Source: Podochytrium sp. JEL0797
Taxonomy: Eukaryota; Chytridiomycota; Chytridiomycetes; Chytridiales; Chytriomycetaceae
Assembly (NCBI GenBank): GCA_027596195.1
Contig: JADGJG010000585.1
Coordinates: forward strand, 1 to 16,111
DNA: 16,111 nucleotides
Direction of reading: 5' to 3'
The notes beneath the pieces were generated by a model, which saw only the letters and a program-made list of their open reading frames with translations, had not been told where the DNA came from and made no database searches. Shown here one piece after another: positions 8,781 through 16,111 of the stretch. Numbering within the stretch: position 1 is the first letter of the stretch; every line of letters starts with the position of its first letter. A program made the position numbers and the translations under genes.

Positions 8781-9868
8781 ATGTCGGAAGAGTTCATTCC
8801 ACAATGGATCGACCTATCGTTTTACCTTCCAACGTATGCCATCGGTATGCTTCTGAACGGACTCGTCCTGGCAACAGCTATTCGTTTCCGTGGGAGACTG
8901 TTGGGAACCAGGCTTGAACTCTTCATATCCTGGCTCACCGGCATTTGCTTCCTGTGGGCGTTAACGAGCGTCGCTCGATTCTTGATGGAGCCATTTGTGG
9001 ATACCTCTGGAGACCTGTACGGACGGGTTTGGGGTAAGTTGCGGAGGGGTGGGGTCAGCGGGCGCGGACTTGCTGCCTGGCGCAATTTTTCCTCACAGTT
9101 GTTTGCAGCTACGCTAAAAGCCATCTTCTTGTTTTTGATATGGAGTACACAACTCCTGATTGCGATAGAACGCCATTTCGTATTTCGCGAGGGAGAATCG
9201 GCAAGGGCTCGATTTTATTTTGGCGCCGCGTACATGTACCAACTCGCGGGTTGCTGTGTCATTGTTGCAGTATTTATAGCTTCCGTGAGTGTCCTATCCC
9301 ATCTTATATATGCGCAATTCACTCACGTTGTTCCAGCCCGCGAGCGAAAACCAGGTTGTTCCGGACAATCGATCCATACTAAATTTTTGGATTCTGATTG
9401 CCATCGTCAATTTTTTCGTTGGAGTTTGCTTGTCGGCCATTTTGTACGCATCCACATATGTCTTTGTCACGCGGAAGCTGAGAGGAGGAATGCGCAACGA
9501 CCGGGACGTCACGATTCTGGTCCGTATTTTGAAGGTCAAACGAGACGGGGACTGAACAGTTCAAACCTTAGGAAAAACGCGTTCTCAAGTCACTCATGGT
9601 GATGGCCTCGTCTTTTTTCGTGTTATACATCCCGCAATTCGCGTTCGTGATTGCAAGGGCGCCATATGGCTCAACGTTCGCCGCAGTCGCCGGCGAATTT
9701 GTGGCGTTGGATTCGATTCTGAATCCGCTCATGGTTCTTTATTTCATGAAAAAAATCCGGGTCGCGCTTTGGGATTGGATCCACGGGGATGGGGGAAGAT
9801 GGGAAGGGGGTAAAAACGATGTGGAATTTGATTTGGAGTTCAGTCCACCCCACAGCGCGCGTTTCTAG
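8781..9868 (+). CDS. Rhodopsin-family (class A)-like G-protein-coupled receptor
   Basis: The proposed exons are 8781-9033, 9109-9284, 9337-9519 and 9572-9868, giving 302 residues. Seven hydrophobic segments can be counted: TM1 contains LNGLVL (the class A GN-x-V position), TM3 ends LLIAIERHFVF (D/E-R-Y-like ERH), TM5 is WILIAIVNFFVGVCLSAILY, TM6 is SLMVMASSFFVLYIPQFAF and TM7 is LDSILNPLMVLYF (NPxxY-like), followed by a basic helix 8 (MKKIRVAL). Intron 1 (75 nt) is in frame and stop-free. Intron 3 has two possible donors (9520 or 9535, both phase 0); I prefer 9520 for its size and donor. The residue six before the TM7 Asn, the retinal lysine in opsins, is Ala, so this is not a retinal-binding opsin. 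The N-terminus is short with no signal peptide. The ligand is unknown. It converges on the Nab3-like gene with a 91-bp gap. Confidence 0.8.
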
Positions 9869-9959
9869 AATACCGATATGAAAATAATTACTCTTTTAAT
9901 AACAATGATAATATCACAAAACCATTCTTTTTATTCTTCAATTCCAATTAACGAATTCA

Positions 9960-12900
9960 CTACTGGCGAGGCTGCTGCTGCATCTGCTGCAACTGCTTCA
10001 ACTGACTCAAAATATCACCAACACCTCCATCCCCACTTCCACTCCCACCACTCCCCGCAACACCCGTTGACGTCGCGGCAGGAGCGCCAAACAATCCACC
10101 CGAACCACCCCCCAAGCTCTGCTGATTCATGACTCCCGTCAAAGCAATGGGAGACTGTTGCTGCTGCTGCTGCTGGTTGTTGAGGAACCCGCTCAACGCG
10201 TTCAAATTGTTTTGTTGCTGCTGTTGCTGCTGCTGTTGCTGTCCACCAAGCAGTTGCAAAAGCCCAGACAGCTGGTTCCCGCCGAACCCTTGAGCAACAG
10301 GCTGTGGAGTCGGTGGCTGCGGTGGAGGCGCCTGTTGCTGCTGCTGCTGTTGTTGCAGTCCCGCCAAAAGACCCATCAATCCTCCCTGCTGCTGCTGCGG
10401 TTGCTGCTGAACGGGCGTCTTCATCTGCTGAGCCGCTTGCTGCTGCTGCTGGAACAAACTGTTGAGCCCCATCAACCCCGTGGTCTGTTGAGGAATTTGA
10501 CGCGTTGGTGCATGCGCTTGTTGAATTTGCTGAGGCATCTGGGACGACTGCTGCAGCTGCGCCATCAGAGACAAGAGCGGGTTCTGGTCCATTCCACCTC
10601 CGCCAACTCCACCTCCGAATCCTCCAAGCCCAAACGCCGCCAAGGGGTTCCCACCCCCGCCTCCACCACCCAACGCGCTCGCAAGGAGTCCAAGAAGAGC
10701 GGCATTCGGCTGTTGTTGCTGCTGCTGCTGTTGTTGCTGTTGCTGTTGAGCAGCCAACTGTGCGAGCAAGTTGGCGGTCGCGTTTGGTTGTGGTTGCTGC
10801 TGCTGCTGTTGCTGCGGCATCTGCTGCGCGCCGAGCCCGCCGAGGAGGTTCGGGATATTGGCGAGAGGGTTTGCAGACGCGCGCGCTTGGCGCTCCTGCA
10901 GGACAAGATTGGCCGCGAAATCCAAAGAGACGTTTTCGTATTCTGCGGGGTTTGGGGAGAAACAAGGGGAAAGGTCCGGGTTCAGTTCGGGAACGAGATC
11001 AGACAGAAAAGGGTTTCTCGCCGTCTCCAACAACGCCACCGCATCGAACGGGAAATCTGAGATCGAGAGAGAAAAAAAATACCCACCAGACACTTTCCCA
11101 CCAACATGGAAAATATGGATCGAAATCTTGCCCGTCGCAACGTGAAATCTCTCCACAAACACAACCGCCCGCACACTCTCAGCCATCATTTGCAATACCA
11201 CATGTCTCAACGCGTGTTGCGGGTTCATATGGAGCGCGTCAATCGCGATATTCTTGGTCTTAAACGCACCCTCCACTCTCGCCACAAACGCGCGATCCGG
11301 ATGGTTAATCAGAATCAACTGACACTCGGGAACAGCCGTCCCGAATCTTCTGGGGAGAGGGAAATCGGAAGTGTTCAAAGCGGACAAATCCACCGTATGG
11401 ATCACGGGAGTGGGTGCCGGATCTTGAGACTGTTGAAGGAACGCCGGAAGGCCGCCACCACTACCACCTCCCCCTGAGGAACCACTAATCGCGTTCTTTT
11501 GTTGCAGGAGCATCTGGGCCTGTTGGAGACCGCTCAACCCGGAAGTGGGGAGTTTAGGGACATGATGCGGGATGTGGCGAGGGGAATCTTCGAAACGCGA
11601 TCGTGGCGCGTTGGGTCGAGTGGGTTCGGGTCGACGGTCGTTGTTGCGATCGTTGCTGCCACGGCGGTCGTCAAACCGGTTTTGTCCACGTTTCGGTTCG
11701 TCGTAGCGTGGGGATAACTCGTCGTCGTCGTAGCGGCCTTTAGGTCGTGATCTGTCGTCGCGATCGCTGTGGATAGAGAGTTCGAGAGAGAGAGAAGGAA
11801 ATGGATAAGAATTGAAAGCCGAAAGAACAACAAAAAAACACCAACCTTCTTCTTCTGTCGTCGCGATCGTAATCACGATCACGCCTCCCACCATCCCGAT
11901 CCCTCTCACGCTCCCTCTCCCGCTCGCGAGACAAAGATCGGTCGCGACGCCTGTCACGAGGCGCTGGGGACCGGGAACGGTCGCGCTTGCGGTCATCACG
12001 TCCAGCATTAGTGTTGCGACGCGCTGGTTGTGGACTCCTGTCTCTCGCACTCGTCCCAAAACCCGGCTTGTCTCTCGATAGTTTCAAATCTGAAAAGACG
12101 AAAAAATGGGGGTCAAAAAAAATAATCAAAACAAACCAAAAAAAACACTCACCAACGGCTCCACCCGCAATAACCCGCCCTTGTTCCAACCGAATCGCTT
12201 CCGAGCATGCGGTCGGATCCGTAAACTGCACAAACCCAAACCCACTCTTGAGCAACACTTCCACAATCTTGCCATAATTCGCGAAAATGGCGGCAATCTC
12301 AAACCGATCAGCTCCCCGATCGGTCCCCAAGTTACCAATAAACAGGCGAGAATTGGTCGGCATCGAGTTGACAACGCTCGGCGGACTCGTGAACGTGACA
12401 GCGAACCGAGGGTGGAACTGCAGCGGGTTCTCGTTGCCCTTTTTGTACGCCGTTCGCGCCGCTTGCGAAATCACCGTCACAATCTCGGGTGTATGTGGAA
12501 CAGCTGTTCCAGGAGTTACACACTCGCCGTCTCCATTCATGTTGCGTGGCGCAGAGGTGGGTCCGTTGGAATGTTTGGCGCCACCGCGTTGCTTGGGACG
12601 CGCGTGCGAGGGGGAAAGCTCGAGTGGGAGTTGCTGTTGCTGTTGGAGTTTGCGTTGCTCTTCTTCCCAGAGTGGGTGGCCTGGAGGAGGTCCCGAGCCG
12701 AGGTATTTGGTGGACACGGAAATGGGAAGAGCGGCGGGTTGCGGCGGTTGTTGCTGAGGGATGATCACGGTTCCACTCTCGACTTCCTCCTCTTCCTCAT
12801 CATACTCTGTACCTGGGGTCTCAGACACCACCGTCGCGCTCGGCGCGATGGTGGAGGGAACAGCAGAGTTGTCTAGTTGAGGAAGAGCGTTTGTGGTCGG

Positions 12901-13440
12901 GTGGAAGATGGTAGCAGCTTGGTGAGAAAAACTCGCAGCCGCCATCGCTTGCTGCTGCTGGTAATACGCAGCAAACTGTTGATAATATTCCTGGTGCGCA
13001 GGGTCAATAAATCCGGCTGCGGGAGGCGCTGCGGATGGAGCGGTTGGGGATGGGACAGCGGGAACGGGAGCCGGGTTGAAATCGTATGAAACGTTGCTCG
13101 GAAGAGCGGGGGGAGAGGAAATCTGCGAAGGCTCCTTCGCAATGGAGAGTTCTAAACTTTGGACACCCGGAGAAGGCGTGGTATTCTCCACAGTCGCATC
13201 AACGGCGGTTGGGTGGGCGGAAGAGGCGGACACGGAGGACGCAACAGACACAGAAGTCGGGTCGTTATGGGTGAGAATGTCGAGCTCCATGCTCGCGGCC
13301 TCAGGGTCGTATTCATCGTTGGACGGCTCTGGAACGCCCGGTTCGGGGCGAAAAGCGTCTTCAGGGCTGTATTCATCAACCGCATCGGTGGGAGGGAGCT
13401 TGAGCTCCACATCGTCGGAGGGTGCAATGGGGGTCGTCAT
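9960..13440 (-). CDS. NAB3: Nab3/NCOA5-like RNA-binding protein (RRM, anticodon-binding-like domain, Q-rich tail)
   Basis: The proposed exons, in transcript order, are 13440-12153, 12089-11846, 11766-11102 and 11056-9960, all in phase, giving 1097 residues. The order is an acidic N-terminus (EYSPEDAF, DEEEEEVE), Pro/Gln/Ala-rich linkers, and one RRM at about 360-430 with RNP2 LFIGNL and RNP1 SGFGFVQF. An Arg/Asp/Ser/Glu-rich stretch at about 440-560 follows, then a compact domain at about 655-740 starting ECQLILIN and containing LHMNPQHALRHVV. That domain matches the anticodon-binding-like fold of animal NCOA5 and the C-terminal half of yeast Nab3. The last 300 residues are Gln/Gly/Leu-rich. 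In yeast, Nab3 pairs with Nrd1 and Sen1 to end non-coding transcripts, and its Q-rich tail forms assemblies; a similar role here is inferred. Introns of 63 and 45 nt are in frame and stop-free; the 79-nt one is not. It is head to head with the WBP4-like gene. Confidence 0.8.
9966..10830 (-). repeat. Dispersed CAG/CTG triplet tracts encoding poly-Gln
   Basis: At least eight runs of CTG/TTG triplets (CAG/CAA on the coding strand) of about 5-15 units occur across the last exon of the Nab3-like gene, for example near 10156-10175, 10213-10243, 10330-10357 and 10703-10750. CAA interruptions are frequent, which stabilises such tracts against slippage and keeps Gln. On the other strand they make long poly-Leu open frames that are not genes. 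Confidence 0.9.
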
Positions 13441-13756
13441 GTTTCTTCAACTTTAAGAATGAATAAGGAAGAGAGAGAGTCCTGCAGAGCCAAGTGTTAG
13501 CACGCGAGACAACGAAAAGACCACAGGGGGAGTGGGCGGGCAGTTGGCGGGAAAAACAATTCGCACTGCGGAGGATCAATCGGTGATTTCAAACAAAAAC
13601 AGCCGAAGAGGTGCGTGCACAGCAATGGGCAGAGAGCGGGTGTGCATCAATTCACCAGATCTCTTTGCTTCGTACCTGGGCCGCAAACGGGTGGGTTCGT
13701 TTGTGTGCTGTGGATGCAAGATGCAACAAATCGATCGAAACTTTTCTCGAAAAAAA
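13441..13756. promoter_or_regulatory. Divergent upstream region of Nab3-like and WBP4-like genes
   Basis: These 316 bp lie between two head-to-head genes for nuclear RNA-processing proteins. A purine run (gaagagagagag) sits near 13468. The plus strand carries in-frame ATGs at 13532, 13625 and 13721 with no stop before 13757, but the encoded stretch is unlike any WBP4 N-terminus, so I treat it as leader. I see no TATA box or other named element. Confidence 0.45.
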
Positions 13757-14542
13757 ATGAGCGAACGTTGGATATCGAACAAGAAATACTATTGCGACTT
13801 CTGCAAGATCTTTCTAGCGGACAATAAGCAGGTATCGTATGTCTTTTGGTCGTTGTTTGGTGGATGCGTTGCCTGCTTTCCTCCTCCCCCTTTCCTCCTA
13901 CTCACCCTCTCGTTTCCCTCGCCACAGACCCGAAACCTCCATGAATCCGGGCTCAAACACAAGGGCAACGTCGAGCGCCATCTCACGGAGATGCGGAAGC
14001 GTGATGCTGAAAAGGAAAAGCAGGCCGAGTACACGGCTCGAATTCTCGGCCACGTCGAACGGAAAGCAACGGCTGCTTACCATTCGCAGGACTTGGCTTC
14101 CTCACGCTCAGAGACTCATCGTGCCGTCGCAGGGCTCGCGAATCCGAGCGGGAGGGTGTATGGCGTGAAGGCAGATGCGAAGCCCGTGGGTGTTTCAGAG
14201 AGGCCGAAGGGACCTGCAGGTGCTGCTTCTGCTGCTCCGCCTGTGACGGCGGCAAAGATTGACGAGGCTTCTGGGCTGGGCATGTGGTCCGTTGTGGAGA
14301 GTGCGCCGGTGGAAGCTTTGGTCAAAGAGGACAAGGAGGACTCGAAAGGCAACAGCGATGTGAATGCAGTCAAGGAAGCGCCATCGAAACATGCGAATCT
14401 CGATCACGAGGCGGTGTATGAGGAGGATGTGGATGGCGAGGGCGTGTCTGGCTTCCAAATCAGCGAAAAGCGCGTTGCAGTGAGCGAGGATGTCGATGAG
14501 ACTGTGACGTTCAAGAAGAAGAAGAAGAGAATAAACAAATAA
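13757..14542 (+). CDS. WBP4: WBP4/FBP21-like U1-type zinc-finger splicing factor
   Basis: The proposed exons are 13757-13831 and 13928-14542, giving 229 residues. The start is set by homology: WBP4 proteins open with a short aromatic stretch and then the finger. Here MSERWISNKKYYCDFCKIFL is followed, across the splice, by LHESGLKHKGNVERHL. The ligands are C13, C16, H30 and H36 (C-x2-C-x13-H-x5-H), the U1C/matrin type. A long basic helix with E/K/R runs follows, then an Ala-rich linker, an acidic tail and a C-terminal VTFKKKKKR as in WBP4. The animal protein has two WW domains and acts in the spliceosomal B complex; no WW domain is visible here, closer to WW-less plant and fungal relatives. 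The 96-nt intron is in frame and stop-free, encoding a Pro/Phe-rich insert if retained. The stop lies inside AATAAA, and PIG-U starts 62 bp later. Confidence 0.85.
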   Translation: MSERWISNKKYYCDFCKIFLADNKQVSYVFWSLFGGCVACFPPPPFLLLTLSFPSPQTRNLHESGLKHKGNVERHLTEMRKRDAEKEKQAEYTARILGHVERKATAAYHSQDLASSRSETHRAVAGLANPSGRVYGVKADAKPVGVSERPKGPAGAASAAPPVTAAKIDEASGLGMWSVVESAPVEALVKEDKEDSKGNSDVNAVKEAPSKHANLDHEAVYEEDVDGEGVSGFQISEKRVAVSEDVDETVTFKKKKKRINK

Positions 14543-14543
14543 A
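14538..14543 (+). terminator. Poly(A) signal AATAAA containing the WBP4-like stop codon
   Basis: TAA 14540-14542 lies inside AATAAA, with a second AATAAA at 14530-14535 within the final codons. The PIG-U start is 62 bp downstream, so 3' end formation must be very compact. The same arrangement occurs at PIG-M. Confidence 0.5.
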
Positions 14544-14604
14544 CTTTCGGCTTTTTGTAGAAGGGAGACGCCATGAATTCCCCAGTTTTTCCGTTGAAAA
14601 ACAA

Positions 14605-16039
14605 ATGAGTGTCCTTCTACTTCTCGGGGTCATCCTACGCGTGGCTCTCGTGCAGCGACCGGACTGGACAGCGGGACTGGCAGACCGCATCGAGGTGTCC
14701 ACGCCCGTGACTTCGTACAAGCGGAGTGAGTGCATATAATTCTCTTGGATTGGTGCCAGGGGGTTCTCGTTCTCACCCTCGTGTTCAGTGCAGGAGGGAG
14801 TGTATCTCTTCCGCAACAACATTGATCCCTATGATGGCGGCGTGTTCCACCAGGTGAAACTTGCTTCGAATCCGCTATCGCAACTCACCACACTACTCCC
14901 CAGCCCCCCCTCCTCCTCCTCCTGTTCCACGCACTGCCCCAAGCAGCCATCCCCTACCTCCTCATCGCCATCGACGCGCTCTGTGCACTCCTCGTCCATC
15001 GCATCGCCGAAACCCGCCGCCCAAAACAATTCAAAACCGACCCGACCGACCCAACCATCCCCAAAGACGCCCCACTCTCTCCACGCCTCGTGGCCGCCGC
15101 ATTCCTCCTCAACCCGCTCTCCATTGCCACATGCATGTCTCTTTCCACCCTCCCCTTCAACACCTTCGCCGTCCTCGCGTCCGTGTACGCCGCCACGCGC
15201 GGGAAGCGAGTCTACGCCATGCTGTGTCTCTCACTGGCAGCATACATGACAATGTACCCCGTCATGCTTCTCCTCCCCTGTGTCCTCCTCCTTTCCTCAC
15301 GCCCCGCCGCCGACGGCAACACCAAGATCCAAACCAACGTTCCACGCGTGCTTTTCTCATGCACGCTCCTGTTTTCGACATTCCTCCTCGCCTGGTTGGG
15401 TCTCTCGAACCTCCTGATGGGGTCCTGGAACTTTGTGAGCGCAACGTATGGCGTGATTCTGCTTGTGCCGGACTTGACGCCGAATATCGGCTTGTCGTGG
15501 TATATTTTTATCGAAATGTTTGACCAGTTTCGGCTGTTTTTTTTGTTGGTTTTCCAAGTGTTTGTGGTGGCTTTTTGTGTGCCGTTGAGTATCAAGTTTC
15601 GGTGAGCATTTTTTTTTGTTTTGACGAGCGGGGCGGGCGCGCGAAGCGTGGTAGCAAAAAGAGAGTGCATTGATGACGCGCGTAGCGTGTGCGAAAAATG
15701 CACTACGAAAAGAGTGGAGGTGAAGTGAAATGTGTCGGCTAGTGCGTGTGCGTGGGGCAAGTTTGCCCGAAACCGTCGATTTGGTGGTCGCACTACTCGA
15801 TCATTTTTCTCCCTCGCTCTATAACTCTGTCTCTCTTGCTCTCTCTCTCACCCCCCCTTCCTATTTTGTCTTGCACCAGACAACGTTAACAAATTTTGGA
15901 CCAACAAAAAATAGCGAGGAGCCCTTGTTTGTCGTGACCCTCTTTCTCATCATCACGGCCGCGTTCAAATCGTACCCTTCGTTTGGGGATATCGCGCTCT
16001 ACGTTCCTTTTGTGTTCATGTACCAAGAGTTGTTCAAAT
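14605..16039 (+). CDS. GAB1: GPI transamidase subunit PIG-U (GAB1/CDC91), 3' incomplete
   Basis: PIG-U is a multi-pass ER subunit of the GPI transamidase, which attaches GPI anchors to proteins, and is thought to help bind the lipid. The visible exons are 14605-14725, 14789-14853, 14904-15601 and 15915-16039, all joining in phase. The gene continues beyond the window. Family marks are VSTPVTSYKR then EGVYLFRNNIDPYDGGVFHQ, an LLLLLFHALP helix, LVAAAFLLNPLSIATC, and the highly conserved VPDLTPNIGLSWYIFIEMF, followed in exon 4 by FKSYPSFGDIALYVPF. The first intron (63 nt) contains an in-frame stop and the second is 50 nt. The third (15602-15914) is 313 nt, far longer than any other in the PIG-U, PIG-M or Nab3-like genes, and carries hairpins. 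The last visible donor, GTGAGT at 16040, runs straight into a 17-C homopolymer. Confidence 0.95.
15664..15704 (+). other. Two-tier hairpin inside PIG-U intron 3
   Basis: AGTGCATT (15664-15671) is exactly complementary to AATGCACT (15697-15704). Between them ACGCGC (15676-15681) pairs with GCGTGT (15685-15690) around a GTA loop, one pair being G-T. Together they form an elongated stem with an internal loop. A second small hairpin, GGGCAA-GT-TTGCCC, lies at 15755-15768. TGATGA at 15671-15676 resembles a snoRNA C box, but no convincing D box follows. Function is unknown. Confidence 0.45.
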
Positions 16040-16054
16040 GTGAGTTCCCATACG

Positions 16055-16111
16055 CCCCCCCCCCCCCCCCCGGCCCGGGGCCAGGCGGGGGTGGGGGTGA
16101 CGCCCCGCCCG
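16055..16111. repeat. 17-C homopolymer and GC-rich window end
   Basis: Seventeen C residues (16055-16071) are followed by GGCCCGGGGCC, G-runs and GACGCCCCGCCCG. This is unlike any other sequence in the window and begins 15 bases inside a PIG-U intron. It looks like a low-quality or chimeric contig end more than genomic sequence, although a real G/C-rich repeat cannot be excluded. Confidence 0.75.

Noticed and set aside
9140..9382. Alternative receptor exon starting at 9099 (first CAG) instead of 9109
   Set aside because: It shifts frame and destroys the TM3 IERH segment. The CAG at 9106-9108 keeps the membrane helix in phase.
8781..9868. Microbial-type or animal-type opsin
   Set aside because: The residue six before the TM7 Asn of NP, where the retinal lysine sits in animal opsins, is Ala.
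9966..10830. Repeat array as a possible CRISPR or satellite
   Set aside because: The unit is a triplet inside coding sequence with variable lengths and CAA interruptions, with no spacer-repeat layout.
10158..11060. Long plus-strand open frames rich in Leu opposite the Q-rich exon
   Set aside because: They are the complement of CAG/CAA tracts in the Nab3-like gene. Poly-Leu/Arg composition, no domain and no splice logic mark them as shadows.
13532..13756. N-terminal extension of the WBP4-like protein from ATG 13532
   Set aside because: The frame is open, but the residues do not resemble any WBP4 N-terminus, and the family normally starts a few residues before the zinc finger, as at 13757.
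15212..15793. 193-codon minus-strand frame over PIG-U exon 3 and intron 3
   Set aside because: It lies antisense to highly conserved PIG-U coding sequence and has no recognisable domain.

Overview
The window is a compact eukaryotic nuclear segment. Genes are packed on both strands, with gaps of about 35-130 bp between most neighbours, and are broken by many small GT-AG introns, mostly 45-96 nt. The protein set points to a fungus: a Nab3-like RNA-binding protein, PIG-M and PIG-U homologues, a WBP4-type spliceosomal zinc finger and an F-box protein. A seven-helix receptor of rhodopsin (class A) type, a type scarce in Dikarya, and a vanadium-haloperoxidase-like secreted protein make an early-diverging zoosporic (chytrid-like) fungus the best guess. 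That placement is inference, not proof.

Layout, left to right: (1) 1-305 (+), C-terminal piece of an UNC-93-like membrane protein cut by the window edge. (2) 344-824 (-), a small unrecognised gene. (3) 1011-2766 (-), a secreted, probably GPI-anchored vanadium-haloperoxidase/PAP2-like protein whose reading frame is broken in at least two places. (4) 3391-4901 (+), PIG-M/GPI14, four exons. (5) 4937-7381 (-), a roughly 800-residue low-complexity protein of unknown function. (6) 7490-8654 (+), an F-box protein with an acidic, Ser-rich tail. (7) 8781-9868 (+), a class A-like GPCR, four exons. (8) 9960-13440 (-), a Nab3/NCOA5-like protein: RRM, Arg/Asp/Ser-rich region, anticodon-binding-like domain and long Gln-rich tail. 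(9) 13757-14542 (+), a WBP4/FBP21-like U1-type zinc-finger protein. (10) 14605-past 16039 (+), PIG-U/GAB1, incomplete at the right edge.

Functional themes: two essential GPI-anchor enzymes (PIG-M, first mannose; PIG-U, transamidase subunit) lie about 10 kb apart, and the haloperoxidase-like gene has a GPI-signal-like C-terminus. Two nuclear RNA-processing genes (Nab3-like and WBP4-like) are head to head across a 316-bp shared upstream region. I see no tRNA, rRNA, CRISPR, transposon or bacterial operon signals. The last 57 bases are a 17-C homopolymer and GC-rich sequence that look like a degraded contig end.
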